64,000 nucleotides of DNA, from NCBI GenBank assembly GCA_947462335.1, contig OX381718.1, positions 37,354,976 through 37,418,975 on the forward strand. Direction: 5' to 3'. A program made the translations under genes and the position numbers. The notes below the pieces were generated by a model that was given only the letters and a program-made list of their open reading frames with translations, did no database searches and was not told the origin of the DNA. The first letter of the stretch is position 1. Every line of letters begins with the position of its first letter. Positions 53,010-63,807 of this stretch are shown in pieces. Source of the DNA: Harmothoe impar. Its lineage: Eukaryota > Annelida > Polychaeta > Phyllodocida > Polynoidae.

Positions 53010-53714
53010 CAGTTACCATTAAAACTCAGTTAAAACGCCGAACGTGCGAAATCGATACCATCAGGCCTGAATGGGACAGAGACTGCACCAATGCAAGTGA
53101 GTGAAAAGGCATGCCTGGAGAGTGAGTGTGCCTTACTGCCTGTAGTAGCCGTGACAGAGTGAGTGAGTGGGAGGACCACACTGACGGTGGGCCTGCCGCC
53201 CAGTCCTCTCCGACACACTGAGGGAGGCGGACCTACTCCATACAGCCACACGGGACCTCCTCCCCCTCACACTCCTCACACCCGGCCTTTAAGGACAGAC
53301 CTGCTGCACCAAACCAGGGACGTGCAACTCCTTGACTATACACAGAGCAGGCACAATTACTGGTATAGGTGGTGCTTGGAAGTAGCAGCGTTTGGAGTAC
53401 TGTGCTGCAATCATATATTTGGACATACACAGATATCTAGGCTTTACTAGAGACGAGGCACTGCTGTGCAAGCTGCCTGAGTTAGGACTGTGCTACATCT
53501 TGGATCTTTGATACACAAGTCCTGGACTAGGCCTGTTTGTGAGACCTACATGAGGCCGACCAGTGAGGACTGGAGTTGATGCATGTGGATCCTCTATAGA
53601 TTAGGCCGACACGGATACTGATACAGCTGATAGTGTTGGATATTAAGTATTGTATGTGAATGCAATATGCAGGGATTACCTTGTACCTGAGGACTGCATG
53701 AGCTGTAGCGGCAG
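53010..53714 (+). other. Possible 5' UTR / first exon ending in a good donor
   Basis: Unique, relatively GC-rich sequence without repeat-family matches, ending GTAGCGGCAG|gtaggtg at 53,715. An ATG (ACTGCATGAGC) 18 nt before the donor would give MSCSG at the exon end. The upstream part has CCTCCTCCCCCTCACACTCC. No TATA box at a fixed distance is evident. The next exon is not visible. Confidence 0.25.
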
Positions 53715-54496
53715 GTAGGTGTATACATGTGCACGTGTAGTACGTGTGTGGTACCTGGTCTATACTTATAGTAGCAGGCTGTGGGACAGCTGTACTGGGG
53801 GACTAGTGCACCTTTAACACTACACCTAACTGTAGGTAGGACACCGGATTGTTAGGAAAGTGTTGAATTCCATCATGAGGTATACAATATATTAAGGGGA
53901 TCAATTAGAGTAAGGAAATATAGACATTATTCACCTACCATGGATAGATTATTTTATATTATTTTTTGAAAATAAAATGCTGTTATACTCGACCTGTCAC
54001 TTACTGCTGTCCTGCATGGCAGTACAGTGTACCACTGTACCCACCACTGGGGCCTGTGGGAGTGGAGCTGCCATGATGCATGCTGTAGGAATATTGCTCT
54101 CATTTGGAGAATATTTCCTTGAATAACTAGCTGTTTTCGGAATTAGATTATATGATACCCTCTTTCAGAACATGATTTCAATTTTCACATCAAAATATTA
54201 AATTTCCTATGAAAATCTGAACAAACAGGGGCCTTATAGGGATAATGGGCATGCTCCAGGAAAATGCCTTTAGCCAATTTTCGCCAGCATATTTTTGCAC
54301 CAAACTAAAAGAATATTACTTACAAATGTATATTCTACCGAGTGGTGGGGGTTTTGGGCGGTTTTAGGGGGTACTTGTCTATGTAAATCACCTATAGAAA
54401 TGATGTAACTCAGAAACACATGGGTTTGTCAACTAATTACTGTGACATGAATTTAAACAAAATATCTACAGAGTCTACTATGTCAGTAGAGTCCAT
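53715..54496. other. No gene seen
   Basis: AT-rich unassigned sequence; no element ends recognised. Confidence 0.45.
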
Positions 54497-54841
54497 ATGT
54501 ATGAGATCTCATACACACAAACAAAATTTCATGTGATTGACCCCCCTTTCCTGGCAGGTAGCACCAATGCCTGCCACACAAAAACCGTTCCAATACACTT
54601 ATCAACACTGTCATTGTATTTACTTTACCAATTAATATCTCATTATAAGATAATGAGAAATCTAGAAATAAAACTGGATATTAAAGATATAGCCTTTCCC
54701 TTCTTCATAATAATGGCAGTCTTTATGATACCATCATATCTGGCAGAGGAAATCATCATTTCATTGAGGGTGTTTAGCATTGGGACACATACAGGCCCGG
54801 GATCCCGGTCGCTGCTTGCCCTAGCTACTAACTGGTGTTAA
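54497..54841 (+). CDS. Unrecognised plus-strand open frame, 114 aa
   Basis: Open for 114 codons with a hydrophobic segment (IAFPFFIIMAVFMIPSYLAE) preceded by a charged stretch (MRNLEIKLDIKD). If translated it would be a small membrane protein with one or two helices. Start context is poor, no splice pair or family motif supports it, and the region is AT-rich, which makes hydrophobic chance frames common. Adjacent to an ATGTC-type repeat at its 3' end. Confidence 0.18.
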   Translation: MYEISYTQTKFHVIDPPFLAGSTNACHTKTVPIHLSTLSLYLLYQLISHYKIMRNLEIKLDIKDIAFPFFIIMAVFMIPSYLAEEIIISLRVFSIGTHTGPGSRSLLALATNWC

Positions 54842-54854
54842 CTCACTTCAATAG

Positions 54855-55035
54855 TAGTGGGGCCCTTGGTGTGGGGGTCCCCATGTCGCATGTCGATTTT
54901 AAGAAAAGCCCATGCCCCATATCAATTTTGAGAAATGCCCAATGTCACTATCTTTTTTTATTCCTACTGTCATTTGTCATTACGCCCAAAAATGCCCATT
55001 TAGCCATGCCAAATTTATGGGAGTCTAGGGCAATA
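54855..55035. repeat. Dispersed ATGTC/TTAAGAAATG repeat, short copy
   Basis: Starts GGGGCCCTTGGTGTGGGGGT and ends AATTTATGGGAGTCTAGGGC, with CATGTCGATTTTAAGAAAAG and AATTTTGAGAAATGCCCAAT units. Same ends as the longer copy at 9,735-10,180. Confidence 0.65.
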
Positions 55036-55083
55036 CTTGATACTACTAGTCTAGACTAACTAGTTTACCTATCATAGTGCTTA

Positions 55084-55289
55084 GTGGCTTGAATAAGTAC
55101 ATGGGGTCGGAAATAGGCGCATGACTTTATAAGCGCAGGGTGAATAGGGATAGGAAAATTAAAATGTTTGCATCTTAAATAAGTGGCAGGCCTATACTTC
55201 TATATCTTTAATAAGCGCAGGTCTTTTATAAGCGCAGGCTAAATGGCACCATCAAAATGTATAAGCGCAGGTGCGCTTATTCAAGCCAC
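55084..55289. mobile_element. MITE with GTGGCTTGAATAAG ends, TA target duplication
   Basis: Left GTGGCTTGAATAAGTAC, right GTGCGCTTATTCAAGCCAC, TA on both sides. The interior has four TATAAGCGCAGG words. 206 bp, Tc1/mariner-like on the TA duplication. Confidence 0.7.
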
Positions 55290-55335
55290 TACTGTCTGTG
55301 TCCGGATCTGGACCTAGATGGATTAAGGGACTGGT

Positions 55336-55748
55336 AAGGCCAAAAAAAGGTGTGTTTCAGGTTACATAGCCTGAAAATCTAGGTAGGGTAGGTCGGATTT
55401 TTCTAGCCTGAAAAGTATACAAAAATGAACTCGCAAACTTCAGCGCTGACTCACAGACATTGGTGTTCAGTCGTAGACTATCAAATTGACTCTGAAATAG
55501 CCCCAAAATTGTTTTTATAAAGACTGATTGATCCCATGACCTGAAAAGTACCCAAAAATTGACTCCCAAACTTTATCGCTGACTCGCCAACAACGGCGTT
55601 GACTCGCGGCCTACCTTTGACTCTGAAATAGCCCTATAGTTACTTAAAATATACATACTTTTTCAAAATTGGATAAAAATGTCTAGGGTAGGCCCTGTTT
55701 TGCTAGGTAGGGTCGGGTAACTTGAAACACACCTTCTTTCTTTGGCCT
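55336..55748. mobile_element. MITE with AGGCCAAA...GGTGTGTTTCA ends
   Basis: Left AGGCCAAAAAAAGGTGTGTT, right AACACACCTTCTTTCTTTGG then CCT. The inverted region extends through CAGGTTAC / GTAACTTG and TAGGTAGGGTAGGTCGG / a related right block. 413 bp, no frame of note. Confidence 0.7.
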
Positions 55749-55749
55749 A

Positions 55750-57269
55750 ATTTCTGAGCAATATGGGTTGAGTAATGCTTCGTAAATTTCTTGGGGGAGC
55801 AAATAATCTTTACTCTAGCCAAAGTGTTCATTCATATTTTGGGTCTTTAATAAAGTACATCACATGAGAGGGGTCTTGGTCCCCAATGATAGAGGTATAT
55901 GGGGAAAGCATAAGAAGGGGCTGGGGCGGTTGTTGAAAATGACAGAAATTTGGGTGGCGTACTTCATGACTAGCCCCTAATCCCGGGGCCCCTTATAGAT
56001 GAGAAGGATCAGCTGTTCAACATACTTGAACCCCGGCACTCAAACCAATGTTGATCTTTTTCATAGATCTGATAACGGTCATAACCAATATTTAGAGGGA
56101 GTGCAGCTTCAACCCCCTCAGGGTCCCTGCTTGTTCTATCTCTCTGTACAGCCCCTGCCTGTTGCTATATCCCCTTAGCATGCCTTCAGTGGTATGATAG
56201 TTGAATGTTGAGTGTGCATGGAGGTAGATATGACTCCGGATCCAGTGGCGGATGTAGATATCTAGTGTGAGTAGGCGGTGTAGGGTTGAATGGAGAACTG
56301 TCAATGTGGGTCCTGGTACAGTGTGCATTATTGTACTTATGACCATGTGTACATGTATGTTTTAGTATTCAACCCTTTAAGCTTCCCTAGAGTTGATAAG
56401 AAAGGTGATAGTGCATCAACACAGACAGTGGCACCGTTGAGCTTTACAGATAACTAATATCTCTTGAATAGTTGGGCCCACAGAAGGGCCTTGCTAGCTG
56501 TTTTAACGGTTTAGGAGCAGATATTAGGAGATCCCAATATATTGGTTGGTATTCTGTGCATGTATCACATCATTCAGTTGTGATTGGGTGTGGGTTTGGG
56601 TATAGGTGAGTGATAGTTACATATTCATACTGTGCAGCTCCTAGGTTAACTGAGAATTCAACACACCATTTTAGGTCATGTTCATTAAAGTCCTATAATA
56701 TCCACAGTTATATTAGATTGTGCAAAACAGTATACAAACGGTACATCCTCCTATCATGGTGTATCCATCATAGCCCCCCCCCCCTCCTCCTCGTCAACGT
56801 CAATTTGCTCCTCCCACCCTGACTTATAGACCAGAACAGATAGACTATAGCAGCCCCATCAAAGTGTCACATTCCGCAGAGATGTTAACATTCCCCACTT
56901 TTATTCTGACAACAAAAGATGATTACGGTGCACAGTTTAGGGTCAGCCAGTCACTGCCTCCACTCCATCATATGGGACCCTGTGGGGGCCTGCTCATAAC
57001 CGGCTACAGGCAGTTAAACCCCAATGTATTGGGCATCTCTGGGCACTTGGCAACGTAAATCAATACACTGTATGTAGACATCTGTTTTACAGATTTAGAG
57101 AATATAGGCCACGTGGTCGTGGGCATGCTTCACACTGTCGAGGGACCTTATTCACTTATCCATTTTGTGACACAATCAAACAAAATACGAGAGCAATTTT
57201 GACCCCACAAATAAAGACAAAAATAGTAGATTTTTTTAAAAACATGTTAATACTATCCAATTTAAGATA
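55750..57269. other. No gene seen; poly(C) tract
   Basis: Unassigned sequence with chance frames. C run near 56,767. Confidence 0.45.
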
Positions 57270-57627
57270 GTGCTCAGAGACCCCTGCCTGACGTCTCTGG
57301 TTAGAGAAAAACGGCCCGTCATGGACTCATTCAATCAGGGAGCAGCTCTCTCATTAGAGTCTTTGACAGACTCCGGTCACTCTGCCAAGCGTGATGTAGC
57401 AAATGGACGGGTGTGCAGGGCAAGTCTGATAATGATGATATATGTTAAATCTCCCTGCCACAGCTGTGCCAACGACAAGGCAAGGACATGGGGGAAAGCA
57501 CCTCACGGACTCTTATTATGCAAAAGCCTGTGGTGAATTTGTATATGTAGACAATTATCCCCTCCCAAAGAAAATGCTGTTATTACTGCCTGAAATAGCT
57601 CTCAGCGATGGATCTTGCCAGGGTTAG
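57270..57627 (+). other. Unique, possibly constrained region; exon not resolved
   Basis: All three plus frames are unusually open. An acceptor-like AATCTCCCTGCCACAG ends at 57,467. One frame then reads GHGGKHLTDSYYAKACGEFV, YVDNYPLPKKMLLLLPEIAL up to a TAG at 57,627. No good donor follows. It could be a terminal exon or a conserved non-coding element. Confidence 0.25.
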
Positions 57628-57932
57628 CCAATCTCCCAGGGCTGTACTCTAGATAATAGCCATTTAAAGCAGAGCAAATTGGCAAGGCATATATCAAAAA
57701 GGGGAGACAGTTATAAGTTAAAAGTTGGGCTAAATGTCTGGTTATATACAGCGGCCCTTCTCCTGCCTCCCTTACCCCATCTCAATAAAGTAATCATTCT
57801 GAGACAGAGGTCCACACAGGAAACTCATCTCTGTCAGGTTCAAATCTGCAGCACAGATATCACTCTCTTAAATATTCTTGGTCTAAATTCAAACTAAGTG
57901 GCATAAATAACTTATGCATTAGGCTCGGCGGG

Positions 57933-58363
57933 ACAGACTCACATGGGAGCGTCAACAAAATAATCTGTCCAATCTTAAAAGGCCACTCTTAAATATGTTA
58001 CTATCTTAAAGTCAATGGACTATCTTAAACAAAACATTTATTTGAGATAATCGGTTCTACCCCTCTCTTCTCTAGATGGTGTCAGTGATGAACCACTGGT
58101 TAGACTACACCCTCCATTGTAGGATAGGCTAGTTGACTTGTATGTAATGGGGGGCTCTGCCCCCAACCCTCTTTTTTCCCTTTTTTCCTTTTTAGATGTT
58201 TATGTTGTCTCATCTGACACTAGGTGGCACATACAAGTCTCAATACAAAACAGTACATTTTTAAATCAATGTTATCATCTTAGATAAAGTTTTTAAGATT
58301 GGACAGATTAAGAAAGTTTAAGACTGGACAGATTATTTTGTTGACGCTCCCAGGTGAGTCTGT
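57933..58363. mobile_element. MITE with ACAGACTCAC ends, 431 bp
   Basis: Left ACAGACTCACATGGGAGCGT then CAACAAAATAATCTGTCC. The right end is its complement with one change (GACGCTCCCAGGTGAGTCTGT). ATCTTAAA-type words recur inside. A CTCF-like CACTAGGTGGCA lies at 58,218. Confidence 0.8.
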
Positions 58364-58913
58364 ACATGTGTGCATGCATTGGAGGGAAAGTGGGCGGCGG
58401 CGAAATATGGTTGTACATGCAGAGAGGTATGGGATATATCTCTCAATGGCGCCATCTCTCAGAACCTAATGCAATTCACCCTCTGGGTCAGCAACTGTGA
58501 ACAAACAAGAACTGAATGAGTTCTACATCTTGCAGTCTAAACTGGTAAGGGGAGCCTGATCGCATTGGATAATAACCAGCAATAATAACACTGGTTACAA
58601 TTCTAGCCCCATTACCCCAAAGGGCCCAATGAGAGCCAATCCCATCGTAATTTTTACAGTGGGTTAACTTATAGCATGCACTCTGAAAATACTAAATTGA
58701 GCCAAAAGCAGTAACTGATTATTAGCACAGTTATAAGCTGAATCTATTTGTAGGGGGAAAAAAATTAAATGAAATAGGTAGCGCACGAAGAATTGCTGTG
58801 GTAAATAATGATAATGTGGTAGAATTGAACAACTTATGTATGTGCCTGTGTGTGATGACCCCAGCAGAGAACAACAGAAGTATTATAGTTTCTCCCCGAC
58901 TTCCACAGCAGAC
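58364..58913. other. No gene seen
   Basis: Unassigned spacer between two MITEs. Confidence 0.45.
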
Positions 58914-59132
58914 TAGGGTAGACTGACCTAAAGGTAACCACGCACCATGATATATCCACCCTAATTTTGTCGTTATTTATGTATGGTATTGTCTTTGTTT
59001 GCCCTTTGCTGGAAAGAGTAACACTTAAAGTGAACTATGATACACAAAAATAGGGCTTATCATGCATGAATGACTGCAAAATTAAGGTGGACATCTTATG
59101 GTACGTGGTTACCTTTAGCTCAGTCTACCCTA
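58914..59132. mobile_element. MITE with TAGGGTAGACTGA ends, 219 bp
   Basis: Left TAGGGTAGACTGACCTAAAG then GTAACCACG; right complement CGTGGTTACCTTTAGCTCAG, TCTACCCTA. If TA is the duplication, the terminus is GGGTAGACTGA, as in Tc1/mariner-type elements. About 50 bp of inverted identity. Confidence 0.8.
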
Positions 59133-59134
59133 CC

Positions 59135-60281
59135 AACAGCCCATAGCTTCAGTCGGCGTGGAAGTTCTGTGCTGGCAGGGTGAGACATGAACTATTCTCG
59201 GAGCTAATGAGTTGGGTTCCTGAAGCTCTCCCCAGGTGGCAGCAGGATGACACCATTCAGTGTCAGGGCATAGCACTGCAGCCTCAGATTACCATTACAA
59301 AGTTAAAAGGTAATGCTTGTAATAGGGACTCCAGAAAAAAATGGAGAAATATGAAACGATCAATTCTATTTGTTCTATGATGTAGAATGTGAGAGATGTA
59401 AACTAAATCTTTTGGAATTTTCTTTCTATCTATCTTAGAACCCAGACAATGGTGTAAATAAAATCCACCCAGTTCCCCTAGGACATTTCCTATAAGAGGG
59501 GTATCCAGCTTTGGAGTCCCAGTGAACCTGTGGGGGAGGGTGACAGCTAGGGTCTGCCAGGTGAGTGGGGTATGTGGGAGGTAGTTATGTAAGGGGGTTG
59601 GAGGGCATTTGAAGTACTGGCCAGGCTGGGACATGATTGACAGACCCTCTTAACATGATCACCCATTAGTATAGAGTAAACCAATTGTCTTAATGACCCA
59701 ATCATAAGTATCATCATGTTATGGTCCAGGAAGAGGCGAGAGGATCCTCTGATTGCTTCCATTTCTTTACATGATATAACAACATATTGAATGAGATCAC
59801 AAACTTAAAAGCAACCAAAAGCATTCATAAATTCATAGGGTTTTGATATAATCTATTTTATCTCCATACAATTTGGTAACTTCTCTTAGCTGCAGTCACC
59901 CCCTAAGAGGGGAGTTTTATAACAGTGTCTGTGAGGCACAGCTGCACCAAGATACTCCCCTGCTGTGTGCACTGTGCACAGGGGCTCACCTAGCAGATTC
60001 TTGAGTCCCTACTTGTAATGATCCAAAACCCTGTTTTGTGCCAAGGGAGTGCCTTTATTCTATCTTATGTATTTTGCTGCAGTATCGTCTGCTGCACATT
60101 GGGGTTTCTCTCCATGTCAGTGGGCAAAAAGCTCAGTTATTCACAAGACAAGAAATTACAAGAAACAGTCAATCTATAGTTCCATATGTATACCATTTGT
60201 AAAATTCTAATTTTATAAAATGGTATAGCTCTGTGGTCAATCTTCGAAGTGTCAGTATTGGAGTTTCCTCCATACATAACT
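59135..60281. other. No gene seen
   Basis: Includes a 116-codon minus-strand frame (59,634-59,284; MSQPGQYFKCPPTPLHNYLP) without splice or start support. No elements recognised. Confidence 0.4.
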
Positions 60282-60796
60282 CCCGGTCCCTGCACTCTCC
60301 ATGGTACATGTACACAACCTGCGTTCCCTCTTCTCAAAAATACCCCCATTCCCACTGACTTTTATAAGACAGAAAAACACGTGATCCCTTTTGTGGAAAA
60401 CGCTGACTTTTTGAGGTAAAGAAAACACCCTTTTTTTTTGACAAAACACTGACATTTTTGTCAACACATTCCCTTTCCATGATTAAGAGAAACAAGTGAT
60501 GAAATGATGTGTTATATTCAAACAGTTCTGTCTATTCATGATATTTGGCAAGGTAACATACTTGAAATGATAAACTCTATCGTCTAGGTTAAAGAAATCA
60601 CCCAACACATACACTTTGAATGTTCAAAAACCTCTAAAAGTACCCCCCTTTTTCGAAAATCCACGGAGTTTTCTTTTAAAAAAGACTCCCTTTTCTCAAT
60701 TTCTGGGACCTTGGGAGTGACTGAGAAAATACCCTTTTCCCACGTTTTTGGGAACGCAGGTTGTGTACATGTATCATGGAGAGTGCAGGGACCGGG
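60282..60796. mobile_element. hAT-type MITE, 515 bp, exact 8-bp target duplication
   Basis: Ends CCCGGTCCCTGCACTCTCCA and complement TGGAGAGTGCAGGGACCGGG, inverted identity about 44 bp with two differences. ACATAACT is found immediately before (60,274-60,281) and after (60,797-60,804). The 8-bp duplication places it with hAT elements. The interior consists of ACCCCTTTTTT-type and GAAAAC words, no transposase. Confidence 0.9.
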
Positions 60797-61080
60797 ACAT
60801 AACTCCAAGAAAACCACGCCCCTTTTCAACTGCATGCAGATGGTAAAACCTCAGGGTCACCCTCCTCTTCTTCCTTTCAGCTTTTGATAAACCTCCCAAT
60901 TTTCTATTACAAGCTGAGTTCAACCAAGTCAATTGGGGCTTAAGATTCACTTGAATCCTAGCAAACGTCTATTTTATTAACAATTTCAGCATAAACATCA
61001 GATCAGAAATATAGTCTACTTGTTGTCCTGAGAGTCGTGTAGTACCCGGGGTGCCCGCATGGGGGCAGTGTAAGCACCAG

Positions 61081-61154
61081 GGGTCATGGAGGTCTACAGG
61101 GTCATGTCTGGTGCGCATGCGTGCTTCTAATGGTCACAATGTGTCCACTTCCGG
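61081..61154. promoter_or_regulatory. Promoter-like patch: NRF1 and ETS motifs
   Basis: TGCGCATGCG (61,112-61,121) is the NRF1 core palindrome, and CACTTCCGG (61,146-61,154) is an ETS site 25 bp downstream. Two GGGTCATG half-sites lie just upstream (61,081 and 61,100). NRF1 plus ETS pairs mark many TATA-less housekeeping promoters. No exon in either direction was confirmed. Confidence 0.3.
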
Positions 61155-61159
61155 TCTGC

Positions 61160-61610
61160 CACATTGTCCACAAGGTGGAATAGTGGTGCACTCTCCATTA
61201 GTATCCTTGGATTCGCTATCGCTATGTCTCTGTCTCAACCAGAATTTTGTGTGTGTCTTCATGGAGTGTATGGGGCATGGTAGATTCTTAGAGGCGACAT
61301 GCGACATACGGACCACCCCACCCCCCTCACCATCCAGACTAGGGGAGGGGGGTTATGGTTTGGGGCAGAGAGACAAGTGACTAGCCAAAACGAATCTCCT
61401 CTGGGAGCCGAGGGATTGAGGACGTGCCAATAGTGGCTTAGTGTAAGCGGAGGGGGTGAGGGACTATACGGGTCACTTTGCCTTTGGGAAGGGATTAGCT
61501 TATTTAAACTGAGGTCAATATAAGGTTAACGTCGACAATCCTAATCGTTATTATTCTCGGTGGCTGTAGTGAATGGGTTTTATATCGCGGGCGTCGGCCT
61601 TAATCCATAC
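61160..61610. other. No gene seen
   Basis: Unassigned; a fragment resembling the ATGTC repeat (GCGACATGCGACATACGG) lies at 61,292. Confidence 0.4.
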
Positions 61611-61758
61611 TTAACCTTATAAAGACGGCATAGTGGTTAAATGTACTATTCCACGGGTTGTCATGATGCGGCCTTGATACCTTGTATAGCCTTGCCAGTA
61701 ACTTACCAACACTGCGCATTCGCTTCGTTAAGACACCATGCTGTCCTTAAAGGGTTAA
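61611..61758. mobile_element. TTAA-type palindromic MITE, complete copy with TTAA at both ends
   Basis: TTAA at 61,611-61,614 and 61,755-61,758 bracket 140 bp with ends CCTTATAAAGACGGCATAGT and CATGCTGTCCTTAAAGGG. From all copies the family reads, outside in: CCCTTTAAGGACGGCATAGT, GCTTTAATG, TTGTCGTCATGATGCATGAA, TGCAGCCCTGGCGAGT, then the reverse complement of all of it. TTAA duplication and CCC-starting ends are typical of piggyBac-type elements. Confidence 0.75.
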
Positions 61759-62334
61759 CTCGATGGTTCTCATGGTGTAGCATGCCGGCAGGGGTTGTAG
61801 GGTTAGCCGTGGTGGTCTGAAGGTGCCTAAGGTGGTGCCCATTGTGTGTCATAGGGTGCTAAGTGGGATTAGGATGTGGTGCTAACACACCAGGGTGCAG
61901 TATGCTGCTAGAAGCCGTCAGGACACACTGAGACATGGCCGATCTGATTTGGTACTGGGCTCTAGAAGAGGTTCCAGGGTACAGGGTTGACATAATATGT
62001 AAAGTAGGTAGGTCGTTCTTTTTTCTTTTCTTTTTTTAAACTTGTTTGTTTGGTAATCTCTCTCTACTATTTTTGATTAACACACAGAGAACTGTAGGAC
62101 TATGATATACATTAAGATTAAGTAATCTTATGTTAGTGTTTTTCCGAAATTGTGTGTTCCGGCCGCCGGGCGTAGGGGTAAAACTTGTTTGCTTTTTACC
62201 TTGGCCTATAATGTGGACAGGAATCGTCCAACAAAGCAGGGTGCAATGACGCGCGAGTCATAGCCACCAAGTTATAGCTTCTATATGCCCGTCCAAGTCC
62301 ATCGTCGTCCTGATGTGCTGGTATCAATGCCCAT
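61759..62334. other. No gene seen
   Basis: Unassigned sequence with no supported exon. Confidence 0.45.
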
Positions 62335-62465
62335 TCTGTATATACGGTTGACATGATGCATGAGCTAAGAACTACTGTAGAATGAAACACTGCTGAGCTA
62401 CTCGTCACTGCAGGAATACACCAAGGACCATGACAACAGAGCGGGTAGCACATTTAAGCACCAAA
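62335..62465. mobile_element. TTAA-type palindromic MITE, diverged copy
   Basis: GTTGACATGATGCATGAGCT at the left half, AACACTGCTGAGCTACTCGTCA in the core. The right half is degenerate. Confidence 0.5.
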
Positions 62466-62539
62466 TGCTGAGACCAAACACCAGACGGCAGATGGTGTCT
62501 GTGGGTACAGTTTGCCGTAGATTGATTAACAGATAACTC

Positions 62540-62730
62540 GACAGTCTACTAATGGCTCATTCATTATTATATTGGGCATAAAGTAGGCCCACTAGAATGG
62601 ATAGCTGATAATTGCCCAGGGCGACCAATTATTACTTTCTGTCATCATCTGCCCATCACAAAAATAATGACACGGTTGTCGTTACGATTCAAAGCCTTTT
62701 GTGCAATTAAGCCCAGAGACCGTAGCTTAT
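62540..62730. promoter_or_regulatory. Candidate conserved regulatory element
   Basis: Unique AT-rich sequence rich in developmental-factor words (CCAATTATTACTTTCTGTCA, AAAATAATGACACGG, TGATAATTGCCC, TTTTGTGCAATTAAGC) and free of repeat-family matches. Inferred from texture alone. Confidence 0.2.
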
Positions 62731-63114
62731 TAACCTTTAGTATGATTAGACGACCGCCTTGTGGTTATGGGACCAGTGTGATACACATATTGCAGATATC
62801 CTGATATAAAACCAGTAGGAATCCTAGACAATGTCGCTATAGAATAGTGGACGATGTGGGCAATATTTTGTATAAAAACCAATGCAACAAGAAAGGATGA
62901 ACATTTAGAGAAAATAAAACCTTTGAACAGTTCTGCAGTACAGCAGTACGGCTGACATGAACACACATTTGACATCTGGATCCTGCCATATTTTATATAC
63001 TGTTAGAAAGATAAGTATGCCTTGCATCCCCCCGGTAAAAGATACTTGCACAAATGCTAGCACAGAAAATGTTACCCAAACTCCCGGAGGAGGTATAGTC
63101 ACTCTTTGATGCTA
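62731..63114. other. No gene seen
   Basis: Unassigned sequence before a MITE. Confidence 0.45.
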
Positions 63115-63440
63115 GGTACCAACTGCGAAACTACAGCCCCCCCCCCCTATTTGGACATTTGACAGCTCCTTGAAAAGGTGTATTATTTTTCGGCCCCCTG
63201 TTTTTTAAGTAGTCAGATGACTACATGCGGTTATTTCGAAATTATATAGATCCCTCAAGTCAGGTATGAGATTTAAGGGTTCATTATTTTTATTTCATTT
63301 GTGACAGCCCCTGATTTAGTACTTTCCAGTCATTGACAGCCCCTAATATTTTACATTTATATAATTAACAGCCCCCCTTTTTTCTTGCTTCGACGCATGC
63401 ACAGCGACAGCTCTTCGGGGTAGTTACCGCAGTTGGTACC
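63115..63440. mobile_element. MITE with GGTACCAACTGCG ends, 326 bp
   Basis: Left GGTACCAACTGCGAAACTAC, right GGTAGTTACCGCAGTTGGTACC in complement. The interior has four to five TGACAGCCCCTNATTTT units. Similar GGGGGCTGTCAA words at 15,669 and 17,082 suggest fragments of the same family. Confidence 0.75.
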
Positions 63441-63807
63441 CATTCCTATACGGAGTACCCCCGCCGGGCCCAAACTAGGCTCAGGTGAACCCTTTTCTGC
63501 TGCATTGGTCTATAGTAACTGGAGGAATTCCCATGATGTATAATACAATAATAATATATGAATGTCTAACTACTGTAGAGTGGCAGCCACCGGGGGCAGC
63601 CATGCACCTATAAGGGTGCCAGCCAGTTTACTGTGGTTATTTTGAGTTTTTGAGATTTGTTTGAGATTTTGAGCCTCTCATAACCATAGTCTATCTATTA
63701 CATCTTGGCCTTGCAGTGGTTACATGCAGAGGTCTACCTGGGGGATGTAACGGCACCCCCCCCCCAGGTACCCCCAGTGTGAGGACACAGGGTGTGTGTA
63801 GCAGTGG
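63441..63807. other. No gene seen; half of the 45,100 hairpin sequence
   Basis: TCATAACCATAGTCTA at about 63,678 matches one arm end of the 45,100-45,196 hairpin. C run near 63,758. Otherwise unassigned. Confidence 0.45.

Noticed and set aside
53163..53450. 95-codon plus-strand frame
   Set aside because: Pro/Thr-rich chance reading of a GC-rich, probably untranslated segment; competing minus frames are as long.
60882..60952. Exon after TTCTTCCTTTCAG at 60,881
   Set aside because: Open for only about 22 codons in two frames, with no donor.
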